Shown here: one piece after another, positions 35,040-46,184 of the stretch | Position numbering within the stretch: position 1 is the first letter of the stretch | Layout: every line of letters begins with the position of its first letter | Assembly: GCA_008828725.1 (NCBI GenBank) | Contig: MEHQ01004022.1 | Span: forward strand, 689,207 to 753,206 | From: Saccharina japonica | Lineage: Eukaryota > Sar > Phaeophyceae > Laminariales > Laminariaceae | DNA length: 64,000 nt | Reading direction: 5' to 3' | Position numbers and translations under genes: made by a program | Notes under the pieces: generated by a model | What the model saw: only the letters and a program-made list of their open reading frames with translations | What the model was told of the DNA's origin: nothing | The model's database searches: none

Positions 35040-37340
35040 AGGCGTCTGCTTCGCCACATCGATTCGCTTCGCCAATTGGTCCCCGTCGCCGGTTGATCGG
35101 CGTCACCGATTGACCCGATTGACCGACCCGCTTCGCCCAGTGGTCCTTGTCGCCAAAATGTCCATTGCCCACTTCGCCGGCTGGTCCACATTGCCGATTG
35201 GCCCGCTTCGCCGATTGGCCCGCGTCGACGGTTGGTCCGCGTTGTCGATTGGCCCGCGTCGCCGATCGGTTCGATTCTCCGAATGGGCCGCGTTACCGAT
35301 TGGCCCGCGCTAGCGATAGGCCCGATTGACCTTCTTTCGCCGATTGGTCCGCATTGCCGATTGACCTGCTTCACCGACTGATGCGCGTCGCCGATGGGTT
35401 CGCTGCTTCGAAATGGACCGAGTTACCGATTGGCCCACATCTCCAGGTGCTCCCTTTCGCCGATTGGGCCGCGTCACCGGTCGGTCTGTGTCATCGATTG
35501 GTCCGCGCCCGCATTGCCGATTGACCTGCTTCACCGAGTGATACGCGTCGCCGATTGGCCCGCGTCGAGGACGGGTTCACTTCTTCGAATGGGCCGCGTT
35601 ACCGATTAATCTGCTCCACCGATAAACCCGATTGGCCTGCTTTCGCCGATTGGTCCGCATCGCCGATCGACCTGCTTCACCGACTGATGCGCGTCGCCGA
35701 TTGGCCCGCGTCGACGATGGGTTCACTGCTCCGAAATGGACCGAGGTACCGATTGGGCCGCATCTCCAGTTGCTCCCTTTCGCCGATTCGGCCGCGTCAC
35801 CGTTCGGTTCGGTCTGTGTCATCGATTGGTCCGCGCCACCGATAGGCCCGATTAACCTACTTTCGCCGATTGGTCCGCATCGCCGATTGACCTGCTTCAC
35901 CGACTGATGCGCGTCGCCGATTGGCCCGCGTCGCCGATTGGCCCGCATCGCCGATGGGTTCGCCGCTCTGAATTGGTCCGAGTTATCGATTGGCCCGCAT
36001 CTCCAGTTGCTCCCTTTCGCCGATTGGCCCGCGTCACCGTTCGGTATGTGTCATCGATTGGTCCGCGCCCCTGGTAGGCCCGATTGACCTACTTTCTTCG
36101 CCGATTGGTCCGCATCGCCGATTGACCTGCTTCACCGACTGATGCGCGTCGTCGATTGGCCCGCGTCGACGATGGGTTCGCTGCTCCGAAATGGACCGAG
36201 TTACCGATTGGCCCGCATCTCCAGTTGCTCCCTTTCGCTGATTGGCCCGCGTCACCGTTCGGTCTGTTATCGATTGGTCTGCGCCCCTGATAGGCCCGAT
36301 TGACCTGCTTTCGCCGATTGGTCCGCATCGCCGATTGACCTGCCTCACCGACTGATGCGCGTCGCCGATTGGCCCGCGTCGACGATGGGTTCGCTGCTCC
36401 GAAATGGACCGAGTTACCGATTGGCCCGCATCTCCAGTTGCTCCCTTTCGCCGATTGGCCCGCGTCACCGTTCGGTCTGTGTCATCGATTGGTCCGCGTC
36501 CCTGATAGGCCCGACTGACCTGCTTTCACCGATTGGTCCGCATCGCCGATTGACCTTCACTGACTAATGCGCATCGCCGATTCGCCCGCGTCGCCGATGG
36601 GTTCGCTGCTCCGAAGTGCGCCGAGTTACCGATTGTCCCGCATCTCCGGTTGGTCCCTTTCGCTGATCCTGCGTCACCGTTTGGTCTGTGTCATCGATTG
36701 GTCCGCGCCACCGATAGGCCCGATTGACCTGCTTCGCCTATTGATCCGCGTCGCCGATTGGTTCACTTCTTGGCCGATTGATCCGCTTCGCCGATTGTCC
36801 CGCGTCGCCGATTGGTCCACGTTGCCGATGGGTCCGCATAACCGGTTTGTCCTTTTCGTGGATTGGCCCGAACCACCGTTTGGTCCGCGTCAGTCACTGG
36901 TAGACCCGATTGATCTGCATCGCCGATTGGCCCCCTTCGTCGATTCATCCGCGTCGTCGATTGGTCCACTTACTTCTTGGCCGATTGATCCGCGTCGCAG
37001 TTGGTCCACATGTTCACCGATTAGTCCGCTTCGTCGATTGGTCAACTTCTTGGCCGACTGATCCTTGTCGCCGATTGGTCCGCATTGTCGATTGGCCCAC
37101 GTTGCCGATGGGCCCACGTTACCATTTCGTCTGTGTCACCGAATATTCGCGTCACGCATAATAGGCCCGACTGGCGTGCTTGGCCAATTAGTCAACGTCG
37201 CTGATTGCAATTGGTCGACGTCGCTGATTGATCCGCGTCGCCGACTGGTCCACTCCGTTGCCGGTTGGCCCGCGACACTGGTCCGCGTGCCCATTGGTTC
37301 AATTCTTCCCCAATCTGTCTACTTCCCGGGTTGATAGCGT
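35040..37340. repeat. 15-bp minisatellite with about 215-bp higher-order repeat
   Basis: The basic unit is GCCGATTGGCCCGCG with point changes. Blocks marked by GGGTTCGCTGCTCCGAAATG recur near 35395, 35719, 35957, 36175, 36387 and 36599, a spacing of roughly 210 to 320 bases. Several frames on both strands are open for 70-200 codons, an effect of the unit. Confidence 0.9.
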
Positions 37341-37494
37341 TGCTGGGTTTGCTTGGACAACACGGCAATGTCATTGATTGGCGCTGCATGATTGGCCATT
37401 ATAGAGTGTTTCGTTTTTTTGTTTATGGAGAGCGATGTATGAGCGGCTTGACGTTTGTCCAGTGCCATGTGGGAATGTATTCAAGGCTATTCAC

Positions 37495-37665
37495 GGGTCG
37501 GGTTATAAACCTCGCGGGTCGGGTCGGATAATGGTGACCCGACCAGACTCGTGAGAGTTTGAAAACCTCCTGACCCGACCCGACCTGACTCGATCCGAGC
37601 CGTGAGATTTCAAAAAGTTCCTGACCCGATCCGCGGGTCGGGTCATGAACCGTGAAGATTCCTGG
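37495..37665. repeat. GGGTCGGGTC-type repeat
   Basis: Short repeats of GACCCGACCCGA and its complement with CGTGAGATTTCAAAA spacers. No gene. Confidence 0.65.
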
Positions 37666-38375
37666 AGTTTATGAGCTGTGACTTGTACTTCGCACCACCA
37701 TACATAATATAACAATTGCTGTATATGTTTGCCTGTAGACGTTCACAGCAGCAGCAGTCAACAAACAGGAAGCAGTAAGGGGGAGGTGACAGACAGCCAA
37801 CCGAGCCCGGGCGTCACAACGCCTGAGCCCCCCCCCCCCCCCCCCGCCCGAAGCTAACTCTGCCGCCGCTGCGGCTGCTGCTTGCTGTAAACACACACAC
37901 AAAAATACACCCCCTCTCGATGTATGACATGCCTGATGCCTACGTACCAGTAAGACCCCAAACAAGTAGACCTCCCCCCCCATCAACAGCGCTACACACC
38001 AGACAGACGGATAGACTCGCTTGAAAACACTGGCACTCTGGTATACAGCACTCCTCCAACTTCTCCATACTGTACACGTCATCACTGCACCCAAGCGTAT
38101 GCCAATCAGGCGTATACTACAGCCGTGACACTTGCCGGGAATTTTTAAATGCTGCTACCATTCCATTGCTATCGGTTACATTGGCAAAAATAACAAAATA
38201 CTCAACATCAACTCCATGTTCTTGAGGCGATGCGCATTGGGGGGTATTGCTCACAAAAAACGCGAAAAATGCTGAAACTCCCGGGCGGTAGGGAGAAAAA
38301 CACACGAGACTTACTCGTCGTGCACTGCAATGCACAGCGGCGTAGGCAGCCATCCAAGTGCGAAACATTTCAAGC
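37666..38375. other. unassigned sequence
   Basis: Contains a C run at 37829-37846 and a few CAG units near 37750. Open frames on the minus strand lack splice or family support. Confidence 0.4.
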
Positions 38376-38996
38376 ACGAGAGCGGTCGAAAAACAGGTTC
38401 GAAATCCGAAATACTGTTCGGAATTCGAAACAGTCGTAATTTGGTATTATAATCGGTTGGAACTTAAAACGGTCGAAATCCGAAACGGTCGAAGATCGAA
38501 TCGTTCGCACTTCGACACGGTCGAAAACCTCGCCAGACATGGCTGTACAAAACAAGCAAAAACCAGCAGCCTTCAATTATGGAGAGCGGGCACCACATTG
38601 TCTGGATTAAGCCGTCTGGGTGGTATCGGTTCGTTTTAAGAAAGCAGTCGCCGCCAAGTTTGCCCGAGACCAACAAACAAAAAAGGAACACGCTCAGAAA
38701 ACACGAACAACAAAAACTACCAGAGTATGGTTTTGACTTTTGAGTGTTGTGTGAGAACAAAACAACCCCCAACCCTGCGTGTGGCCACACCAACCACCCA
38801 TGCATGCAGCAAGCAGCAGCACCGACCGCATGCTTTCGTTTTGTATGAGCTGTATGAAGGCCGAGCTCTGCCGCCACCACAATACATCGCGCACCGCATT
38901 GCACCGCATCGCTTCTCATTGCATCACGTTGTACCGCATTGTACCGCATCGCATTGCACCGCACTGTCTTTCACCGCATCACACCGCGTTGTGCTC
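38376..38996. repeat. CGAAACGGTCGAA and CACCGCATTG repeats
   Basis: 38376-38535 repeats CCGAAACGGTCGAAATC. 38873-38996 repeats CACCGCATTG and CACCGCATCG, a motif also abundant at 50990-52010. Between them lies unassigned sequence. Confidence 0.6.
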
Positions 38997-39399
38997 GGGC
39001 GAAAGAGACAACAAGACATTATGCCAGCGCCCTGCAGAGGCGGCAACGTATAACAAACGCCCACACCAACCATTTGTCCCTGCGCATCACGGTTCCTTGC
39101 TGAGAGGTGTTGCCACAAGTAGGCAGAAACACATCATAAGGTGCTGTCGCTGCCCCATCGTGGCAGCAGCAGCAGCAGCGTGGCTCGCCCCCTTATCCCT
39201 GACCTCCCCGCAGACGCGACAAAAAAATGGTGGCATCCCTTCCCCAGCTCGAGCGCGTTGATGGTGACTTCCGCTGACGAGATAATTGGAAAAGTTACTG
39301 ACGCTAATCGGCATATTTCACATGCACATGCATACCAGGAATAAAATAACAGCCTGGTCTTGAAAGCCACGTCGTTGGACAAGAAGCGAATGGTATTCA
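38997..39399. other. unassigned, open on both strands
   Basis: A minus-strand frame (39134-39571) includes TINALELGKGCHHFFVASAG, and plus frames are also open. Neither has a convincing start and splice set. Confidence 0.35.
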
Positions 39400-40110
39400 T
39401 GGTAAGCCAACCACCATCCAACGGTCCAAACTTCAACTCAGCGTTGGTGAACAAGGGTCGAACATCAGAAAGCCAATTCCACCATCCAACAGACCAATCA
39501 TCAACCCCCGATAATATTGAACAAGGGGCAAACATCAGTGAGTCGATCAATCCCACCACCAAACGGTCCATCCCGCCTTAAAACCCAACCGCTGAACAAG
39601 AGGAGCGAACAGCAGAAAGCCAAGCTCCACCATCGATAAGCCGGGCTTCCCACCACCACTACTATATCCCACCCCGATCAACCGCCATATATATATCCGG
39701 TCTCACGCAAGGCGTGTCCAGGGGGCACACGGAATAACACGGGCGTGCTTGCGTACACACACAGTGCGCAAATGCAACGCGCATACAATGAACATACGAC
39801 GCGCACACAAAGCGCACACAATGAACATACGACGCGTATGCAGCACGCCTACAATACGCATAGGACACGCGTGCAGCACGCATACAGCGCGGATGTAATG
39901 CACATGCAACGCGCACGCAACAGCATGCCTACAATACACATGTAGCACGCATACAACGTGTATGCAACGCACATCCAACGCACATGCAACGCGCATTCAA
40001 CTAAAATGCAACCAGCTACACGGCGCGTACAACGAACATACACCGCGCATAACACTCACACGCAACGTGCATTCAACTCAGATGCAACGCGCATACCAGT
40101 ACAACGCAAA
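39400..40110. repeat. two minisatellites
   Basis: 39400-39660 has about 75-base units (AACAAGGGTCGAACATCAGA, CCACCATCCAACGGTCCA). 39750-40110 has 12-base units built from GCATACAACGCGCAT and CACGCATGCAACG. Frames of 66-134 codons through the second array are repeat products. Confidence 0.75.
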
Positions 40111-40519
40111 TACAACAGATCAAGCGCCCCTTTGCAACGAACTCCTCTACAAGGAAAAAAAAGACCCGTAAATCAACCATTCTTCATTCCTCTACCAGTC
40201 CCACCCCACTCCACCAGGCGGCGGCACAAGACCAAGAGCCGAGAGAAAATTGTAACGCTTCCCCCCCCTCCCCACTCCCCACCCAAACATCCTCCCACAG
40301 CTATCATATACCAATACCCGGTACCTGGTATCAATCAGGTACAGGGTTTCCTAAATCCCTAAAGGCTTTTCTCACGCGAGGCGAGGGACCGTGGCGGGGT
40401 CGTACTCCACAGCGATTCCCGGAGGCAAAAAAGAGTTGAAGGCCGAGATGAGCCCCACGTGCGATTCCTGCGTCGAGTGAGAGGCCCAAAACGAAACACA
40501 TAATCAGGGGAGGGGGCAA

Positions 40520-40599
40520 GGGGGGGGCGTACTCATTTGTTGCTTGCCTTAGTCGTTTGAACATGGATACACCGCACATTGCCTTTTGAGACGGGCAAG

Positions 40600-40641
<42 letters not shown>

Positions 40642-40880
40642 GCTCATGCATGGCCGTAGTCGTATGGACATAGACTCTCGCGCATCCCTACAATGCCGGG
40701 ACGGAGCACGTCGGGTTTTCAGCCACCAGACAGGCATTGCTTGCACCACGTGCGAAGCGCCGTCAGGTGTTGCGCGAGTAGCAAGAAGGTTGAGCTGCAT
40801 TTTCTACTAAGAACCGCTTGTTGAGCAGACTTGTAATGGATGGCAGCTTCGAACGAATTGATTTTTTTCTGGTGTGGCCA
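40520..40880. repeat. oligo-C retroposon, long form, with 42-base homopolymer
   Basis: Minus-oriented: two homologous cores plus leader. The G run at 40600-40641 is the longest homopolymer in the window and sits where other copies have 8 to 15 G. Its true length is uncertain. Confidence 0.75.
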
Positions 40881-41463
40881 TTTCCAGAGGTAGCAATGGG
40901 GATACTATGTGTCTGCTTCGTGGTTGCCTTGCCATACGAGTAGACATACTGCGCGATACGAGAATTCCCCTTGTGCGGAGTTAGGGTTCTCTACCCGGGG
41001 GCGTGAACTCATCTGTTGCCTGCTTTAGTCATTTGACCATTGGCCACGCATCCCGTTCGAGACGGAGGCTTGCAAGGTTGTTGTTTTCGTCGTCGTTTTG
41101 TTGTTGTTGACTATGAGAGCATAAATACACAATTCCACCTTAACCCTTTTACTAATGGAAAAAAAAACAATACTATACTATTTCCAAGAAAATTGTAAAA
41201 AAAACGGGTTGCAGTTCTACGCTAATGGGGAGCTACATGCTATTTTTTTTATGCTGACTACATATATATTAGAGCGAGTTAGGATGATTTCCCCTTGAAC
41301 CTTGTCTCTGGTAAAAAAATAAAAATGGTACATACTCGTACTGTTTAAGGCTAACAAAAGGACGTTGGTTGAGGCTGTGGAAGGGCGAGGCGTGAGCGTA
41401 AAGGCGGGCTGTTTTTTTCTCGTATTTCGGATTCGATTCTCGATTTTGATTTGGCCACCTAGT
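40881..41463. other. unassigned sequence
   Basis: Includes one oligo-C core (40995-41070). Otherwise AT-rich with no supported exon. Confidence 0.4.
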
Positions 41464-41722
41464 GAGGCCTCACACCTCGGACCGATAATTGATTCCCACT
41501 TACATGATCCAGATCAATCAGGTCAGGTTGATTCCTGGTCTGTATGATCTGTATGATTTAGCTCATGTTGCCGGGCGGGATCCGTATATTCTGCATGATC
41601 TAGCACGTATACCCCGTGGGTTGGATCTGTACATCGCAGATCCTGCACGACCTCTCATAACGGCAGGCGAGGAAGTAGACGATCTGTACTGTACAGATAG
41701 ATCATGATCTGTCCGAGGTGTA
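41464..41722. mobile_element. GATC element with inverted ends
   Basis: The left end reads CACACCTCGGACCGATAAT and the right end, read inward, ACACCTCGGACAGATCAT. Between them are GATC satellite units (CTGTATGATCT, GCCGGGCGGGATCC). This is the clearest case of a GATC array with matching inverted ends on both sides. Confidence 0.55.
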
Positions 41723-41767
41723 AAACACTTGGGCGACGTGCTCGACGACTTTCTCCGTGGTGAAATT
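41723..41767 (-). repeat. partial copy of the exon end at 43486-43605
   Basis: Minus-strand reading gives NFTTEKVVEHVAQVFY, clearly related to EFTVEQLVEHVAKCFDP at 43490-43545. It is the same orientation, about 1.75 kb downstream in transcription, and diverged. A duplication relic directly beside a GATC element edge. Confidence 0.6.
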
Positions 41768-42090
41768 CGTAATATTATCGAGGTACGAGAGAATATGTGT
41801 TTTGCATGTACGGGAGAAGTTAACCAATCAGATGAGTACGGTTTAGCTGTACCCGAGTAGCCTGTTCGTCGTACCCACCTGGGATAGTTTGTATCGTCGA
41901 CTCGCGAGCGAAGCACGCAGCGAAGCAGGGTAGCGATACAGGTACAAGGTGGGGTACGGACTAGTTTAAATTGGTGTCGGTATCCTTGTTCTCGGACTGG
42001 CGCTGGTTTGGGGCGCTGTCCTTCTCTTGTTCGTCCTGTTCAACTGCTGCTTGCTGGAAGTTCGCCGTTCTTCGTGTTCTCGGTGGGGCC

Positions 42091-42486
42091 ATGGCTCAAG
42101 ACGCTGCTGCTGCCAATGCCCAGGTTGAGGCTGCAGCAGCGGACCCTCTCCTGGGCTCTGGTGCGGGGCCCGGGGCCGCGACGGTGGTCTCTTCGGAGGA
42201 CATCGTGCGGTGGACCGGACAGGTAGAGGGCGAGTTCCTCGGCGTTAAGGAAACCATCGGGGCCGTCTCAGCGAAGGTGGACGCTCTGTCTGCTTCCCTG
42301 GCCGGTATGACAGATACGGTTGCTGCGTGCGCTTCGCAATCGTCTCACCTGGAAATGGCGATGCAGCAATTCATGGACAACCATGCCACGCGGGGAGGGG
42401 GCTCGCTGCATGGCGAGAAAGCAGGCGCTCCCGCGCATTATCGCCATGCAGCGAGCCCCCTCCCCGTGTGGCATGGTTGTCCATGA
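42091..42486 (+). CDS. unidentified Ala-rich protein in palindrome, plus copy
   Basis: From ATG 42091 the frame reads MAQDAAAANAQVEAAAADPL, then SSEDIVRWTGQVEGEFLGVK and heptad-like KVDALSASLAGMTDTVAACA, then LEMAMQQFMDN. It crosses the loop into the other arm and soon stops, so it is an N-terminal piece. The middle suggests a short coiled coil. The family is unknown; it could be part of a mobile-element or host protein caught in the inverted duplication. Confidence 0.4.
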   Translation: MAQDAAAANAQVEAAAADPLLGSGAGPGAATVVSSEDIVRWTGQVEGEFLGVKETIGAVSAKVDALSASLAGMTDTVAACASQSSHLEMAMQQFMDNHATRGGGSLHGEKAGAPAHYRHAASPLPVWHGCP

Positions 42487-42766
42487 ATTGCTGCATCGCC
42501 ATTTCCAGGTGGGACGATCGCGAAGCGCACGCAGCAACCGTATCTGTCATACCGGCCAGGGAAGCAGACAGAGCGTCCACCTTCGCTGAGACGGCCCCGA
42601 TGGTTTCCTTAACGCCGAGGAACTCGCCCTCTACCTGTCCGGTCCACCGCACGATGTCCTCCGAAGAGACCACCGTCGCGGCCCCGGGCCCCGCACCAGA
42701 GCCCAGGAGAGGGTCCGCTGCTGCAGCCTCAACCTGGGCATTGGCAGCAGCAGCATCTTGAGCCAT
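42371..42766 (-). CDS. unidentified Ala-rich protein in palindrome, minus copy
   Basis: Mirror copy of 42091-42486 with very few differences (for example one Gln/Arg change before SSHLEMAMQQ). The two copies overlap at the centre and would give transcripts that pair with each other. Confidence 0.4.
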   Translation of the reverse strand: MAQDAAAANAQVEAAAADPLLGSGAGPGAATVVSSEDIVRWTGQVEGEFLGVKETIGAVSAKVDALSASLAGMTDTVAACASRSSHLEMAMQQFMDNHATRGGGSLHGDNARERLLSRHAASPLPAWHGCP

Positions 42767-43199
42767 GGCACCACCGAGAACACGAAGAACGGCGAACTTC
42801 CAGCAAGCAGCAGTTGAACAGGACGAACAAGAGAAGGACAGCGCCCCAAACCAGCGCCAGTCCGAGAACAAGGATACCGACACCAATTTAAACTACTAGT
42901 AGTCCGTACCCCACCTTGTACCTGTATCGCTACCCTGCTTCGCTGCGTGCTTCACGATACAAACTATCCCAGGTGGGTACGACGAACAGGCTACTCGAGT
43001 ACAGCTAAACCGTACTCATCTGATTGGTTAACTTCTCCCGTACATGCCAAACACATATTCTCTCGTACCTCGATAATACTACGACTCTCGATTTGAATTA
43101 TCAATAGCAATGCTAACAATGCTGGAACCCGCGCTGGCCGATTCCCAAAAACCCATTCCCATGCTTAATCCCATCCTTTGTATAACAGTGATGGAGTGA

Positions 43200-43480
43200 A
43201 CGTTGAGGCGGGCTTTTCGGTATCGATTTCGCTATCGATTTCGACGTCGAGTTCGATTTCTTCCAACTCGCCCTTTAGTTTGGTTTCGATTTCGATTTTA
43301 ATTTCGTTATCGATTTCGACTTTCATTCACACTTCAACTTCGATTTTGATATCGATTTCCATATAATGTGGATTTCGAGGTCGACTTCGACAACAGTAGT
43401 TTTCGTTTTTATTTCGTTATCGAATAAGACTTCGATTTCGATTTCGATGTCGGTGTTGAATTCGTTATCGATATTGATGG
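43200..43480. repeat. TTCGATTTCGAT minisatellite
   Basis: Six-base units TTCGAT with TATCGA and CTTCGA variants. It begins directly at the donor side of the exon 43486-43605. Confidence 0.8.
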
Positions 43481-43485
43481 GTCAC

Positions 43486-43605
43486 CTTGTGAGGGTCGAA
43501 ACACTTGGCGACGTGCTCGACGAGTTGCTCCACGGTGAATTCTTGCTCTCGGTAGCGGCTCAGTCCGGACACGAACAGTTGGAACGGTTTACCTTCCAAA
43601 GTCCG
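43486..43605 (-). CDS. helical exon of a large minus-strand gene
   Basis: Forty codons, phase 0 at both ends, between a CCAG acceptor and a GTGACC donor. The peptide is RTLEGKPFQLFVSGLSRYRE followed by QEFTVEQLVEHVAKCFDPHK. The pattern of hydrophobic positions suggests a small helical bundle, loosely like the harmonin-N or PAH type; this is a weak guess. It accepts phase 0 from 44844-45685. A diverged copy of its 3' end lies at 41723-41767. Confidence 0.55.
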
Positions 43606-43644
43606 CTGGACGCTGCACATGCACCGTACAAAAAACGAAAAGAC

Positions 43645-43740
43645 AAGACATACGGACGGACGGACAAGACAAACAGACAGGAGGCAGGCAGATACACAGG
43701 GGGGCAGGCAGGAAGATGGGCAGGCAGGCAGGCAGGCGAT
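43645..43740. repeat. GGACGGACAGACAGGCAGGC microsatellite
   Basis: Tetranucleotide GACG, GACA and GCAG repeats between exons. No gene. Confidence 0.7.
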
Positions 43741-43999
43741 ATGAGCTACAGTAGATCATGAAGAGATCAGGAATCCACATCCCCTGAAATATCTAGATCA
43801 TACACTGCTTTTCCGAAGTGTGAAAACCTCACATATTAAATGGTTGACAATACAACAGCGACGGCTTAGGCTGATTGCTGCGTGGCTTATATATTTTTAT
43901 TATTATCATCCAACCGGCGCGTTAGCACAGCCACTGATACTCGTAGCAAGCATGTCGAGCCGGGAGGTATCACATTACGTCCTCCGGTCATGGATGCAG

Positions 44000-44630
44000 C
44001 ATACATATCAGACATTCACCCCCCCCCTCCCCCCATACGACTACGACAATGCATGGCATGAGTACACACGTACACCCCCCCCTGCCCTCCCCTCTAAAAG
44101 GATTAGGAACGGTGCTCCGTCTCGAAAGGGATGAGTGGTCAATGGTCAAATGACTAAGGCAAGCAACAAATGAGCACACCTCCCCCGCACCCTCCCGATG
44201 CCGCACATCTCATCTACTAGGCGTACCGGCGAAACAAACACGACACCTTGTTCTTACCTCTCCATGAAACCCCTCATGTCCGTTCCGGATTCTCTCGCTC
44301 TCGGCGCCATAGCGTCTCCTCCCGTATTACCAGACGCCACTCCCTGAAACATTGCGGGGTGCGGCGGGATAGGGGTAGGGGGGGGAGGTAAGAGCAGGGA
44401 AGGGGAAGTGGGGGGGGGGGGTAGGGGTAAGGGAGCGGTGGGGGTACTCACCGTTATGCATGGGCGTAGTCTTATGACTGTAGACCCTCGCATCCCGACA
44501 ATGCCGGAACGGAACACGTCGGGTTTTCACCGACCAGGTACAAACATTGCTTTCTTGCAGCAAACGCCGTGAGGTGTTCGGCGAGTCGCATGGATGGTGA
44601 GCTGCATCCTACTAAGAACCGCTCGGGAAA
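44000..44630. repeat. oligo-C retroposon units, opposing orientations
   Basis: 44005-44190 holds plus-oriented cores with C runs. 44390-44630 holds a minus-oriented long form with G runs and the leader (CTACTAAGAACCGCTCGGG). Between is unassigned sequence. Confidence 0.65.
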
Positions 44631-44843
44631 GGGGATAGGTCGTTAGGGGAGGATAGGGTTAAGGGAGAGGGTATGGGGTAGGGATAGGCGCTTTAACGAT
44701 CGAGCACCGCATGCTGCACATTATCTCTTGTTGATGGCTCAGCCCTGAAAATAAATGTGCAGGGCAGCTGCCGCCCACAAGACCACCACCGCCAACGAAA
44801 AATAAAAAGAGGCTAGTCTTCACTACACAAGCCCGAGTCTCAC

Positions 44844-45685
44844 AGGCAGTGGGGAGTCGTCACGAGCTGGGGGCACCAAATCGCCCCCGCCCCCCCCTCC
44901 TGCTCCCGCTCCACCCCCCCCCCTCCCTCCCCCGCCTCCACCACTGACCCCGTTTTGTTCGCTTGGTCGGTGGTTATCCGGTTGCGCTGGCTGCTGCTGC
45001 TGCGCCGATGATGAAGTCTGTCCAGCTGCTGCTGCCGCTGCGCCCATTGACCCTCCCGCCCCCACCGCCCCTGCCCCCGCTTCCGCCGCTTCCGCCGCTT
45101 CCGCCGCGGCAGCCGCCTGCGCCGCCACAGCCGCTACCGCCTGAGTCTCCGTCTTCACCTGGAAATCTTCAACCCTCGCCCCGCCTTCGGCCGGCCGACC
45201 ACCGCCACCATCACCGCCACCACCACCACCACCAACGTCAACGAGGCCCGACGTCTCCTCTTCTTCGTCAGAAGACAGCGACAGGTCTACCATGACGGGG
45301 GCAGCAGGAGGCTTTGTCGCTCTCTCTCGGGCTCTAGCGGCGGCAGCAGCGGCCGCCACCCCAGCCTCCGAATCTCTCCAAACGGGCGACTTTCGTCTGC
45401 CCCGCTTGCTTCTCGCGACGCTCTTGTTGCTCTCCTCGCTGGAATTCGGGTCGTAGTTTTTGTCCGATTCATCGTCGTCATCGTCGTCTTCCTCTTCTTC
45501 CTCCTCTTCTTCCTCTTCCTCTTCTTCCTCCTCCTCCTCCTCTTGCTCTTCTTCCTCCTCCTGCTTCACTGAGAGTCTACCCCTCCCGCGTTTTCTTGGC
45601 AGGGCATCGCCGCCGCCGCCTCCGCCGCCGTCCCCTCGCCTCCGCTTACGGTTGTCGCTCGCGGCAGCGGTGTGCTTATTGGCAC
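44844..45685 (-). CDS. acidic nuclear-protein exon with AT-hook-like and SUMO-interaction motifs
   Basis: The exon enters in phase 1 after GCTCAG and leaves in phase 0 at GTGAGA, 280 codons. In order: basic NKHTAAASDNRKRRRG, a Gly run, LPRKRGRGRLSVKQ (AT-hook-like and nuclear-localisation-like), about 26 Glu then six Asp, KNYDPNSSEESNKS, an Ala/Arg stretch, VDLSLSSDEEEE (typical SUMO-interaction pattern), then Ala-, Gln- and Gly-rich linkers. This points to a nuclear chromatin or transcription protein. If the donor is not used, the frame stops at 44823. It may belong to the BAH gene, but its entry phase does not fit 47111-47265 directly, so at least one exon is missing or the genes are separate. 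The Ser-run frame on the plus strand is a shadow. Confidence 0.65.
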
Positions 45686-46170
45686 CTGAGCGCTTCTCTC
45701 CTGCAGGTAACCCCTCCGTCTCTCGTCGCTTTACGCGCTGACCGAACCTGTTTTTCGGAGAGGGACGAAGGGGGGTGAAAACTTAACTTTTCTACTACAA
45801 AGTCCGGACAGGTCAGATCAGGCCCCGCGCTTCTTGCGGTCGCAACATCCATTAATAGGTCTTCGCAGTACCTGGTACGTACTAATAAATGTGATAGCAA
45901 TACCTATTAATAGGTTGTAGTCACAACGCCAATGGCTATATAGGTCCCCGATGAATAGGTCATCGCCCATTTCATGATCTAGTTCGTTTGGGCAGATAGA
46001 TCCCCGGTCTATATGTATATATGATCTGCAAGACCTAGATAATCTAGATTGTTCAGTGCACATAGATCCCTGATCCATATTATCTGCATGTCCTAGACCA
46101 TGCTGCCGGGTGGGAGCCATAAAATCTGCATGGTCTAGGACATGTTTCCTGGGTTGGATCTGTAATATCA
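45686..46170. repeat. intron with GATC satellite
   Basis: 45940-46165 has GATC units (GTAGATCCCTGATCCATAT, ATGATCTGCA). TATTAATAG occurs at 45850 and 45903, and TACCTGGTA near 45870. Confidence 0.55.
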
Positions 46171-46184
46171 CCACACCTCCTCCC

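Larger units (their letters stand above)
41768..43083. repeat. 1.3-kb palindrome with 24-base loop
   Basis: Arms 41768-42416 and 42441-43083 are near-perfect reverse complements (coordinate sum 84857 over most of their length). Each arm carries the same open frame. An 18-base stretch near 41905 is missing from the right arm. Confidence 0.9.

Noticed and set aside
35310-37161. Long open frames on both strands, Arg/Gly- or Trp/Pro-rich
   Set aside because: They are produced by a 15-base stop-free repeat unit; frames are open on both strands at once and no family or splice signal is present.
39134-39571. 146-codon minus-strand frame with TINALELGKGCHHFFVASAG
   Set aside because: It has no ATG at its start, the plus strand is equally open, and part lies in a 75-base repeat. 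It could be real, but evidence is too thin.
45460-45741. Poly-Ser plus frame
   Set aside because: Antisense of the Glu run in the acidic exon 44844-45685.
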